Source of the DNA: Thiocapsa marina 5811
GTDB lineage: Bacteria > Pseudomonadota > Gammaproteobacteria > Chromatiales > Chromatiaceae
Length of the DNA: 64,000 bases
Direction: 5' to 3'
Assembly (NCBI RefSeq): GCF_000223985.1
Contig: NZ_AFWV01000001.1
Coordinates: 248,001-312,000, forward strand
Below are positions 18,692-26,946 of this stretch, one piece after another. The position numbers were made by a program, and so were the translations under genes. Under the pieces are notes generated by a model. The model was not told the origin of the DNA, did not search any database, and worked only from the letters and a program-made list of their open reading frames with translations. Every line of letters starts with the position of its first letter. Position 1 is the first letter of the stretch.

Positions 18692-19423
18692 ATGTACGAT
18701 GCTTACGACCTGCTCGAAGCCGATGCCTTCGACGACTGGGATGCCGGTTTGGACTTCGACGTGTTCGACGAGGACGACCTCTTCGAGGATGACGAATTCC
18801 TCGGTAGCGCTTGGGGCTGGTTGACCCGACCGGGCTCCGTGCAGCGGCGCGTCGCCCTGAATGCCGCACGCGGTGCGATCCAGGGCACCGGAACGGCAGC
18901 CGGAACTGCCATTGGCCTGGGTCTCGGCGGTCCCGGGGGCGCCTTGGCCGGTGGAATTCTCGGCAACACCGTCGGCGGCGGACTATCGGGGCTCCTCCCT
19001 GATCAGATGGATCAGTTCGCGGCCCTCGCCGCAGAGGCCGAAGACGAGGCCGAGGCCGAGGCATTCTTGGGCGCACTCGTGCCCTTGGCCGCCCGCCTGA
19101 TCCCCCAAGCCGGTCAGGCCATCATGCGGGTGGCGCCGCAACTCATCCGGGGACTCGCGGGAACCGCGCAAGCCGTCCATGCCAACCCGGCGGCTCGGCA
19201 GCTGCTGCGCACGGCCGGCACGGTGGTACGTAAGACAGGGGCGGATATCGCGCGGCAAGTGGCGCAAGGTCGGCCCGTGACCGGTCAAACCGCGGTCCGG
19301 CAACTCGCGCGCAACACCTATCGCACCATGGCCGATCCACGGCAAGTACGACGCGCGGCCGCGCGCGCGGCTCGGCCGACGCGCGGGATGCGTCGCCGTT
19401 GCGTGCGTTGGGCTTACCAATAG
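18692..19423 (+). CDS. Acidic-to-basic Gly/Ala-rich protein (accessory locus gene 2)
   Basis: 243 aa and similar in design to its upstream neighbour. An acidic N terminus (DFDVFDEDDLFEDDEF, residues 1-40) is followed by a Gly-rich hydrophobic core (GTAAGTAIGLGLGGPGGALA, about 62-100) that looks like a glycine-zipper. An EDEAEAEAFLGALVP patch comes next, then a basic Arg-rich tail (RQVRRAAARAARPTRGMRRR). GGAG precedes the start, 27 nt after the previous stop. I recall loosely similar acidic proteins with APxLxRxL tails in other bacterial accessory loci, but no function is established to my knowledge. Confidence 0.8.
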   Translation: MYDAYDLLEADAFDDWDAGLDFDVFDEDDLFEDDEFLGSAWGWLTRPGSVQRRVALNAARGAIQGTGTAAGTAIGLGLGGPGGALAGGILGNTVGGGLSGLLPDQMDQFAALAAEAEDEAEAEAFLGALVPLAARLIPQAGQAIMRVAPQLIRGLAGTAQAVHANPAARQLLRTAGTVVRKTGADIARQVAQGRPVTGQTAVRQLARNTYRTMADPRQVRRAAARAARPTRGMRRRCVRWAYQ

Positions 19424-19462
19424 GGACGCCAGCAACCCGGCCGCTCGAGCGGAGACACGACG

Positions 19463-20755
19463 ATGACCATGCCCGCAACGGTACGACCCTTCCTGCAGGA
19501 CAAGGTCCGCACGCTGATCGCGAGGGCGCGTCGTCTGTCGAACCTCACGCCCGAGCGGGTCGGGTTACGGGCGCAGGATCGACCCTACGCCCCCTCGGCA
19601 GCGCATTTCGCGGCTGCCAATCGGCGGCTGCGCGAGATCGACCGGCAGGTCGCGGCACGCGCGGCGTTCCTGAAACAGCACTGGCGTGCATCCTCGCCTC
19701 ATCGGGTGCTGGTCTATCTGGCCCTGGTGGAACGCGAGATCGACCGCGCACGGCGTGCATTCGGCATGTTTTTCGAGGTCTTCAGCCAACGCGGATCGGC
19801 CTTTGCACCGGCGCTGGCGGCTCATGACGCCATCGCCATGGACTGCTACGCCGCCGTGCGCCGTGCCGCGCCCCTGGTCTTTCGCGGACCCCTGCTGAAA
19901 CCTCTGACCTATATGGAGCACGGCTACTCGCCCGCGACCACGCGCCGCGGCATCGCACTGTCTCGGCTGCTCGGCGAGCCCAACCCCTTTCCGTTGATCC
20001 GCATCCCGTGGGATCGAGACAACCCCTGGCAGGCGGTCTTCCTCCATGAGGTCGCGCACAACCTGCAGGCCGACCTGGGGCTCTGGCAGGAGAACCAGGA
20101 TGCCGTCGTCCGACGCCTGGCGCGGACCAACGCGCCCGCCCTGGTCGGGAGCATCTACCGGCGCTGGCACAAGGAGATCTTCGCGGACTTGGCCGCCCTC
20201 CTCCTCGGCGGACCGGCTGCGGCCTGGGGCATGCTGGACTTCCTCGCCCATCCTGTTCAACGGACGGTGACCTACCAGCCGGGCGGCGCGCATCCGACCG
20301 GGTATCTGCGCGCGCTGATCCTTGCCGAGATGTTGGCGCGGATGGGATTCGACGCCGAGGCCGGTCGGGTGCGCGAGGTCTGGAAGACCCTGTATCGGCT
20401 CCCGCGCGGCCACCGCATCCCCTCGGCCCTGCTCTCGAGCGCGGACGGCGTGATCCCCGCCGTGGTCGACGAGGTCGCCTTCCAAACCCGGCGCGGGCTG
20501 GCGCAGCGGGCGCTGGCGGACGTCATCCTCTTCCGCAGGGAGGACGAGCGCGCCATCCGCGACGGCGCCAAGGCGCTGGCGAACAATCGGATTCCGGCCG
20601 ATCTGCCGCCGCGTTTCCTGGTCAGCGCCAGCCGCTACGCACTGGGGATGGGCGCCTCGGCCGGCCCGCTCTCCGACCTCGTCATCCGACATCTATCTAG
20701 ACCGGCCAAGGCCCCGAGCGCCGTCGCACACGACCCACTGCCAATCGCCGCTTGA
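19463..20755 (+). CDS. Putative zinc metallopeptidase (HExxH), accessory locus gene 3
   Basis: 430 aa. It has a HExxH zincin motif, His195-Glu196-x-x-His199 (FLHEVAHNLQ), preceded by a hydrophobic helix. A downstream acidic helix HKEIFADLAALLLGG (Glu238) is a plausible third zinc ligand. This combination is typical of gluzincin-like peptidases, although I cannot name a family. The first 100 residues are rich in Arg/Lys and helix forming. No signal peptide or membrane segment is evident, so it should act in the cytoplasm unless exported another way. It ends 16 nt before the next gene. A substrate among the two upstream acidic proteins is an attractive inference only. Confidence 0.75.
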   Translation: MTMPATVRPFLQDKVRTLIARARRLSNLTPERVGLRAQDRPYAPSAAHFAAANRRLREIDRQVAARAAFLKQHWRASSPHRVLVYLALVEREIDRARRAFGMFFEVFSQRGSAFAPALAAHDAIAMDCYAAVRRAAPLVFRGPLLKPLTYMEHGYSPATTRRGIALSRLLGEPNPFPLIRIPWDRDNPWQAVFLHEVAHNLQADLGLWQENQDAVVRRLARTNAPALVGSIYRRWHKEIFADLAALLLGGPAAAWGMLDFLAHPVQRTVTYQPGGAHPTGYLRALILAEMLARMGFDAEAGRVREVWKTLYRLPRGHRIPSALLSSADGVIPAVVDEVAFQTRRGLAQRALADVILFRREDERAIRDGAKALANNRIPADLPPRFLVSASRYALGMGASAGPLSDLVIRHLSRPAKAPSAVAHDPLPIAA

Positions 20756-20771
20756 GCATCGAGGTGAGACC

Positions 20772-23081
20772 ATGAGCCAACAGACCAACACCAGTGCGCT
20801 CCCCGCCGAGCGCTCGCAGGCGGCCGTCGCCTTGGACAACCTGATCCGCCGACACCTGCGCGTCAGCGACCCGCGTGACCCGGAGGCCATCTCCAACGCA
20901 CTGCGCGAGCGGTATGTGGACGAGCAGGCCGCGCTGGATCAAGAAGCGGCCGGGCTGCCGTTCTTCAAGGTGACGCGGATCGAGACCCGCGCTCCGGTCG
21001 AAACCTCGACCTCCGTAGAATTGAAGCAGGCCCGGGACGATGTCTCGCGTGACCTCGACGCCTTGGTCGGTCACGCCCTGCTGAAGAATGTCCACCCGGA
21101 GCTGCGCGGCTGGGCTCAACACATCCGCCAGTCGGTTGCGGAAGGCGTCAACGCTGCCCGCTTCGCCCTCGATCCCTGGCAGCGTGATCAGGCGATGGCG
21201 ACACGTCGGCTGTTGGGTGACTACGCCCGGATGGCCCGATTCGTCGGCGCTCTGACCCCGGGAATGGGCCACCAGTATCGCAGTCTTGCCAAGAGCCTCG
21301 ACGAGGTCGCCAGCGTCATCCTTGTCACGATCGGCGAGACCATTGCCCAAGCGGGTTTCGGTGGCGGTCGTTTTCTGCTCCAGGCCCCGGCGAGCGAATT
21401 ACAGGCTCGCCGCGACGCCGTCATCAACAGCTTGCGCAACCTCATCGGCAGCCGGCACGCCGTCCTGGAGCAGGACGAGTGGGCCTATGGTCAGCATGCC
21501 TTGCGTCAGGTGATGGAATATCTCGACGGCAGCGGGCTCACCGAGCTGCGCCCCTTGTTCCAAGAGAACCATGTCGCGCGCGTGCTGGACGAGCTCGTGC
21601 ATTGGGCCACGCGCGGCAGCGCCGAGGATCTGCGCGCACTCGGGGCGACAGCCCAGCTGACCTTGGGCCGTTTCCGCCGGCTGATCATGATCACCAAGAA
21701 TATTCCCGACCCGCCCGCACCGCCCTTCTCGGCCTATCTGGACGCCATCCGTTCCTTTTTGGACGCCTTCAGCAGCGGCGCCGGCTATCGCCTGCTCTAT
21801 ATCGCACGACCCGCGATCGCCCACTACGGGCTCTACGGCATCGGTGGCCCGGACGCGCCGTCGCAACGCATGCTCAAGTTGACCGCGTTGCGGGGACAGC
21901 TCGCACAGGCACTCGACTGCTATCTGGGCTGCGAGTGCGGATCCGACCCTGTCCGTTGCCAAGTCTTGCTCGATAAGGTCCTGTACGACGTCGACCGCGC
22001 CATCGATCTCTATGTGATGGGAACCGATCCGAAAGGAAAGGGAACGGCGGAACAGCGTGCCGCGTCGTTCGGTTTCGTAATTGACCAGCTCTTGAAGGAC
22101 ACGACTGAATTCGGAAGCATTCATCTACAAGAACAGTCGTATTTCGACTACAACAGCAACGAAGACCAAAAGACCTGTGTTCAACTGAGATGTGTACCGC
22201 CGAAATCGGATCTATACAAGGACCTTGCGAATATTCGCAATTGTCTCTGGTGGCACTGCTCGCCAACCGAAGAGAATACGCAGCCAACACCATTCAAAGC
22301 ATCCGCGCTTCAACTTATGCGCGAAGAGCTGTGTTTACAGCGTGATGCCGAGGCGCAGTGGGAGAACCTGCTGCATACCATGGCCCCGACTTGTTTCAAC
22401 TGGGGCACCAAGCTAGATAAGTGCACGGTGTCGCCGAGCAACAGCGCGAAGGGTGACATCGAAGATCCCCGCGGACTCTTGGTCCCGACGCAGGACTTAG
22501 TTGAGGCGGCAATCTGCGCGATCGAGCAATCGCTCGGCGAATCGCCACCGGTACACTGCGGCGATCTAGAATTTGGATTCCCCGAAACGGTTGCTCACGC
22601 GATTGGTGAACTGTCCGGCGCACGCCGCCCCGACGCGACCCGTTACGGAGAGACCTTTGCCGAGCCGGCCGCCAAATATCTGAGAGAAGGTCTTAGATTG
22701 ACGAAGCGCCAGGTAGGCGCGCAGATCATCCTCGCGATGCCAGACAATATCACCGCCGACGACGAGAATCTGTTAATTGGGAGATTGAAAGCGTTGTTTG
22801 GCTTTTCAACTCAGGCCACTAAAGTTCCGGCGCAGCGGTATACGATAGTCGCCGACAATCTTCAACTGCAGAAGGCTCAGGAAATCGTCGAGCAAGCAAA
22901 TCTCGATATGAAACAAAAGCTCTTCTTTGTTAGCCGAATCCTTGATCGCGAGTCCGATAGTTGTTGCGCCCCGGTCAAGAGTGAGAACCCAGAACAGCAG
23001 AAGAAGCCAAGGGCGAGCCAAAGATCGTCGCAACCGTCGTCTGCGTCTCCTGGATCTCCAAAGCAGCAAAACGAGAAATAA
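20772..23081 (+). CDS. Large helical protein with compositionally distinct C-terminal third (accessory locus gene 4)
   Basis: 769 aa, no recognised domain. GAGGTGA lies before the start. Residues 1-415 are helical and use the GC-rich codons of the neighbours. From about 22020 (residue 416) onward GC falls sharply: two 60-base lines at 22081 and 22861 count 45% and 43%. The encoded part becomes Cys-rich (CVQLRCVPP, NCLWWHCSP, CCAPV) and ends in a Lys/Ser/Pro/Gln tail (KKPRASQRSSQPSSASP). The change within one gene suggests the 3' portion was acquired or exchanged separately. No signal peptide or membrane helix is clear. It may be the structural or effector component of the locus; this is speculation. 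Confidence 0.75.
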   Translation: MSQQTNTSALPAERSQAAVALDNLIRRHLRVSDPRDPEAISNALRERYVDEQAALDQEAAGLPFFKVTRIETRAPVETSTSVELKQARDDVSRDLDALVGHALLKNVHPELRGWAQHIRQSVAEGVNAARFALDPWQRDQAMATRRLLGDYARMARFVGALTPGMGHQYRSLAKSLDEVASVILVTIGETIAQAGFGGGRFLLQAPASELQARRDAVINSLRNLIGSRHAVLEQDEWAYGQHALRQVMEYLDGSGLTELRPLFQENHVARVLDELVHWATRGSAEDLRALGATAQLTLGRFRRLIMITKNIPDPPAPPFSAYLDAIRSFLDAFSSGAGYRLLYIARPAIAHYGLYGIGGPDAPSQRMLKLTALRGQLAQALDCYLGCECGSDPVRCQVLLDKVLYDVDRAIDLYVMGTDPKGKGTAEQRAASFGFVIDQLLKDTTEFGSIHLQEQSYFDYNSNEDQKTCVQLRCVPPKSDLYKDLANIRNCLWWHCSPTEENTQPTPFKASALQLMREELCLQRDAEAQWENLLHTMAPTCFNWGTKLDKCTVSPSNSAKGDIEDPRGLLVPTQDLVEAAICAIEQSLGESPPVHCGDLEFGFPETVAHAIGELSGARRPDATRYGETFAEPAAKYLREGLRLTKRQVGAQIILAMPDNITADDENLLIGRLKALFGFSTQATKVPAQRYTIVADNLQLQKAQEIVEQANLDMKQKLFFVSRILDRESDSCCAPVKSENPEQQKKPRASQRSSQPSSASPGSPKQQNEK

Positions 23082-23158
23082 CTTTGAGAGCGCGCCCTCG
23101 CATCCGAGCCTTGCCGCACCATCACGCAGCGGTCCGCAGCCTTAAGAGGTAGGAGACC

Positions 23159-24262
23159 ATGGCCTACGAAAACTACGAAACCATCACCCGCCTCTGGCAG
23201 CGCTTCCTGCGTGAGCAGCTCGAGCAGTTGCCGCCGGAGGAACGCAAGAACCTCGAAGGCGAGTTCGAGAAACGCTTCGGCGAGCTCCAGAAAGGGGCGT
23301 CCGGCGATTCCAGTCTCGGCTTCGCCGACCTGATCGGCTTCGGTGCGAAGGGTGTTCTTCCCTTCGGGGAACTGCCCTACGCGCATCTGGTGCCGGATTT
23401 CGACGAGTCGGTGATCCCGAGCCAGCTCCACGCCGCCGCCGAGCTGTATTTCATCTATCAGCACGAGCGTATGAAGGCATTTCAGGTGGCCGACGTGCTG
23501 CGCCAGCTCTTTCAGCTCGGGCGGATGCGGGTGCAGCGCGGGCCGGGTGCGCGGGCGCTCTACATCCTGGAGAAATGGAAGCCGCTGCGCTATGCGTTGC
23601 GCGATCGCATGATCGCCTATCGGCGGGTGTTCAACTACGGCAGCGCACCGGCGCCGGCCGGGGCGGTGGTCAACCAGGGCTTCCACCGGCAGCTCGTCGC
23701 CTTCATGGCGGCGATGGCTCAGTATTTCCGGGATATGACCGTCGGCGAGGTGATCCGTGGCTCGCAGGACATCGACGACCGACCCTTCGGCAATCTGGCC
23801 AGCATTCAGCGGCTCGGCACCGACCTGCGTTTCGCGTTGGACCGCGCGAGCTACGGCAACATCCTGGCGCTGACCCACGAGACGGGCCACTACCTGAGCA
23901 CCCTGCTCGACCTCTTCGATCAGCCCGACATCAAGAAGGCGTTCGACGCCAACACCAAGTGGGACGTGATCGAGGTCGTCTCGAACCGTCATCTCGGCGG
24001 TATGGCGGAGCTCTCGCAGCGCGCCAAGATGGCCGAGAGCGGCCGGCGCATCCTGCAGTGGATCGCGGATCAGGACTTCGAGACGACCGCCGACCCGCTT
24101 GTCTTCCGCTCCGAAGCGCGGCCCTTCGGCGCGCACGCCGAGGCCTGGATCGCCGCTTACCGGATGACCGCCGAGGGCCGCGCCTTCCCGGGTGTCGGCA
24201 GCGCCATGCGCTCGACCCTGGGGCTGAAGACGCGCAAGCCCTCCCTGGCGCTCGCCTCCTAA
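23159..24262 (+). CDS. Putative HExxH-motif protein (accessory locus gene 5)
   Basis: 367 aa, family not recognised. It begins with a charged helical region (RFLREQLEQLPPEERKNLEG). A second HExxH motif occurs at His240-Glu241-x-x-His244 in ILALTHETGHYLSTLL, a hydrophobic helix context expected of a zincin active site; Glu272 (WDVIEVV) is one possible third ligand. RGFH-like and GAHAEAW segments follow. GGAG precedes the start. GC content returns to the level of the flanks. Metallopeptidase activity is inferred from one motif, so it is less certain than for gene 3. Confidence 0.7.
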   Translation: MAYENYETITRLWQRFLREQLEQLPPEERKNLEGEFEKRFGELQKGASGDSSLGFADLIGFGAKGVLPFGELPYAHLVPDFDESVIPSQLHAAAELYFIYQHERMKAFQVADVLRQLFQLGRMRVQRGPGARALYILEKWKPLRYALRDRMIAYRRVFNYGSAPAPAGAVVNQGFHRQLVAFMAAMAQYFRDMTVGEVIRGSQDIDDRPFGNLASIQRLGTDLRFALDRASYGNILALTHETGHYLSTLLDLFDQPDIKKAFDANTKWDVIEVVSNRHLGGMAELSQRAKMAESGRRILQWIADQDFETTADPLVFRSEARPFGAHAEAWIAAYRMTAEGRAFPGVGSAMRSTLGLKTRKPSLALAS

Positions 24263-24285
24263 GTGCCTGACACCGGAGCTGCGCC

Positions 24286-25128
24286 ATGGGTCCGCTCCCG
24301 CCGTTTCAGGTCACGGTCGACACCAAGGGCTGGCTGTGCGTCCTGGATTTGCGGCTTGCCTTGGCGCGCCACGGACCCATGCTGGCGTTGCGCCTCGCCG
24401 AGGAGTTGCGGGTCTGTCTGGTCCCCCGGCTGTGGTCGATCCTCGACAACACCACGCACTATCGGCTGCAGCCCCGGGATCTGCTGGCAGACCCCTTCGC
24501 GGATGCGCGCACGCCGATGCCGGATCCGGCCTCGCTGGACCAATGGGAGCGGGCACGGCTGGATCTCGGTCTCCCTGTCTTGAGACTCTACTGGGCGGGG
24601 GAGCGAATCGACGAGTCCTTCATGCCGAAGGAGGTCGATTCGCAGGTGATCCAACGCTTCGAGCGCTTCGGACTGGATCTGGAGCAGCGTCTGCTCGGGA
24701 CCGCGCCGGATCTCGAGCCGGCCGTGCCGCTGTTGGGCGGCGCGCTGGATGCGACCGCGCTGGCGGCGGCCATGAGCCGCTACCGCCCATTGATCCTGAC
24801 CTTGGCCGAGCCGAGCGACGAGGCCCCGGCGCTCTGCCGCTTGCTCGCCGCCTGCGGGATCGACTGCCGCAAGGTCGACTCCGAGCAGTCCCGCCCGCTG
24901 CGCCGGCAGTTGACGCCATTGCTCGCGCGCAGCGGTGCTCTGGAGCTCTGCTGGAGCGGTCTCGACCTCGCCGTCGTGCATCTCGTGGCCCCGCGCGCCT
25001 TCCTGAGCGAAGCGCTCGACGCGGCGGATCCCGACCTGGAGACCGACCTGGGGTCGTCCTCCGGCGAGGGCGACCGGTTCGACGATGTTTGGCAGGACGC
25101 CAGCGCCTTCTGGTATCGACTGCCATGA
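24286..25128 (+). CDS. Uncharacterised protein (accessory locus gene 6)
   Basis: 280 aa without a family I recognise. It has an alpha/beta pattern: FQVTVDTKGWLCVLDL and LELCWSGLDLAVVHLVAP look like beta strands, and the middle carries RPLILTLAEPSDEAPALCRL followed by AACGIDCRKVDSEQ. This resembles a Rossmann-like half, but no catalytic motif stands out. The acidic C terminus ends DLGSSSGEGDRFDDVWQD. It lies 23 nt after gene 5 and overlaps the next gene (ATGA), so it is translationally coupled to the DUF4438 protein. Confidence 0.72.
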   Translation: MGPLPPFQVTVDTKGWLCVLDLRLALARHGPMLALRLAEELRVCLVPRLWSILDNTTHYRLQPRDLLADPFADARTPMPDPASLDQWERARLDLGLPVLRLYWAGERIDESFMPKEVDSQVIQRFERFGLDLEQRLLGTAPDLEPAVPLLGGALDATALAAAMSRYRPLILTLAEPSDEAPALCRLLAACGIDCRKVDSEQSRPLRRQLTPLLARSGALELCWSGLDLAVVHLVAPRAFLSEALDAADPDLETDLGSSSGEGDRFDDVWQDASAFWYRLP

Positions 25129-26150
25129 AACACCCCCCACTTGCACCGCCGTTGCCCTCGACCCGCCGCCGGGCCGGCACGCCGTCGATGAATCTTAAGG
25201 AACTGGTCATGGTCGCGGTCGCCGGCGAGATCGTCCCGCCGACCCAGGGCAGCAGCCCCTACCGGATCGGCCGCGACGGGGTGCCGCGCGTGGTGCCGGG
25301 GCCGGGCGGGATCGTGATCAGCCACCGCGTCGGGGATCCGTGCGTCGGCCTCGCGGCCGATCACCTCGAGCCGGGCGTCGCGGTCGAGAGCCGCCAGCGC
25401 GCCCTCAAGGGGAAGCCGAATGCAGCCAATCTGGCGCTGAACACCTACGCCTGTGTGGGCAACGCGGCGCGCGTGCTGACCGGCCCCTGCACGGATCAGA
25501 AGGGCACGGTGACGGGCAAGCACGGCGGCATCGACCACGTCCTGGTCGACTTTCCGGATTCGGTCCTGCGGCGTCTGCGCATCGGCGACCGGATTCAAAT
25601 CTACTCGCACGGTCTGGGGCTGCGGCTGCCGGAGCATCCCGAGTTGACGCTCTACAACTGCTCCCCGCTGCTGATCCGCCGCTGGGGATTGCGCTCGGCG
25701 CCGGACCGGTTGAGGGTGCCGGTCACGCATCTGCTGCCCGCCGGGATCATCGGTTCCGGGATCGGTCGCGACAATAGCTGTCGCGGCGACGGAGACATTC
25801 AATTGTCCGATCCGCAGGTGCGCCGACGCTTTCGACTCGATCGCCTTCGCTTCGGCGACCTGGTGGCGATCCGGGGTGCCGACCATCGCTACGGGCGCAC
25901 CTTGCGGCCCGGCTATACGACGATCGGCGTGGTCGTGCACGGCGACAGTCTCAAGAGCGGGCATGGACCCGGGGTGGTCAGCCTCATCACCGGACCGGCG
26001 CGCTCGCTCGAGCCGGTGCACGAGGCGAACGCCAATCTGGCGAGGATTCTCGATCTGCGCAAGGAGGGGCAGATCGGGCGTCGACCGGAGCCGGGGCGCA
26101 CGATCGGCGCATCGGATCGGCTGGACCGGCTCGCCTCGGCATTGATGTGA
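25125..26150 (+). CDS. DUF4438 family protein (accessory locus gene 7)
   Basis: 341 aa. Start set at the ATG overlapping the upstream stop. Motifs that I associate with DUF4438 (structurally known from Thermotoga TM1086) are VAVAGEIVPP near residue 30, GGIVISHRVGDPCVGL with HLEPGVAV, and GNAARVLTGPCTDQKGTVTG. HGGIDHVLVDFPD and DRIQIYSHGLGLRLP follow, then LPAGIIGSGIGRDNSCRGDGDI and GYTTIGVVVHGDSLKSGHGP. Such proteins are free-standing all-beta enzymes of unknown reaction. The charged residues in these Gly-rich loops suggest an active site. Its presence in a protease-rich locus is unusual in my experience. Confidence 0.8.
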   Translation: MKHPPLAPPLPSTRRRAGTPSMNLKELVMVAVAGEIVPPTQGSSPYRIGRDGVPRVVPGPGGIVISHRVGDPCVGLAADHLEPGVAVESRQRALKGKPNAANLALNTYACVGNAARVLTGPCTDQKGTVTGKHGGIDHVLVDFPDSVLRRLRIGDRIQIYSHGLGLRLPEHPELTLYNCSPLLIRRWGLRSAPDRLRVPVTHLLPAGIIGSGIGRDNSCRGDGDIQLSDPQVRRRFRLDRLRFGDLVAIRGADHRYGRTLRPGYTTIGVVVHGDSLKSGHGPGVVSLITGPARSLEPVHEANANLARILDLRKEGQIGRRPEPGRTIGASDRLDRLASALM

Positions 26151-26363
26151 ACGCTGCTCCGGACGCAACCTGGCCGGACGCCCTTGCCAATCAGGCAGCG
26201 GGCGGCTCCACGCGGACCTGTGCTGAATTCGGTCGACCGGAGCCCGCTGGCCCGGGGGCCGATTGAAACCGGCGAACCCACAGACCGGTGCGCCGACTTG
26301 CGTCGTCCCCCGGGTACGCCGACTTCAGTCGGCTCTTCGTTCGACCGATCATTGGAGGCAACC

Positions 26364-26942
26364 ATGACACAGAGTCAAGGCACGCAGGCACGACCCGCCG
26401 CCCGCAACCAGCGAGAACAGGATTGCGTCGATCTCGACGCCTTGGTGCTTGCCGAGATCGAATCCCTGATCGCTCGCCGCAAGGCCGCCCGCGAGCAGCC
26501 GCGGACGCACACGCCCCCGGCGCAAACACCCGCGCCCCGGGCTCGTGACACAACCGCACGGCGCGGCGGGAGGGTCGCCCCGCTTCGCACCCCGTCCGAA
26601 CCCACATCCGAATGGACCGGAGAGTCTTTCGACGAGGACCCGGAAGCACTGTTCGCGGAGCCGCCACCGAATCCGGAGCAGGAACCCCAGGAGTCTCACC
26701 CAAGCCTCTTGAGCCCGGAGGAGGAGGCCTTCATCACCCGGGCGGTCGGCTTCCTGTCCCAGCGTGCGGAGGCCGACATCATCCTGAATCGCATCTGGGA
26801 GCAATTGACCGAGTTGGATCCCGAGGGCTACTACGAAGCCCCGCACGAGGGTTCGGATCCGCGACCCGGCGAGGCCCTCGCGAGGTCGGCGGGGAGCGGC
26901 GAAGTCGACACCGCCGCGACCGACGGCGCCCCCGAGGACTAA
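26364..26942 (+). CDS. Disordered acidic protein (accessory locus gene 8)
   Basis: 192 aa, start at the ATG with TTGGAGGC upstream. The N-terminal helix (LDALVLAEIESLIARRKAAR) is followed by a Pro/Thr/Arg-rich linker (HTPPAQTPAPRARDT), an acidic region, and a short predicted helical domain (LSPEEEAFITRAVGFLSQRA, residues 120-160). The tail is acidic. It ends four bases before the serine protease gene, so the two are probably coupled and this protein may be a partner, inhibitor or substrate. The 213-bp gap ahead of it could contain an internal promoter. No known family. Confidence 0.7.
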   Translation: MTQSQGTQARPAARNQREQDCVDLDALVLAEIESLIARRKAAREQPRTHTPPAQTPAPRARDTTARRGGRVAPLRTPSEPTSEWTGESFDEDPEALFAEPPPNPEQEPQESHPSLLSPEEEAFITRAVGFLSQRAEADIILNRIWEQLTELDPEGYYEAPHEGSDPRPGEALARSAGSGEVDTAATDGAPED

Positions 26943-26946
26943 GGGC

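Noticed and set aside
24336-25124. Upstream extension of the DUF4438 frame by 263 codons
   Set aside because: The extension lies in another phase of the preceding gene and reads as Arg/Ala/Gly-rich noise. The ATG at 25125, overlapping the preceding stop, begins close to the conserved domain.
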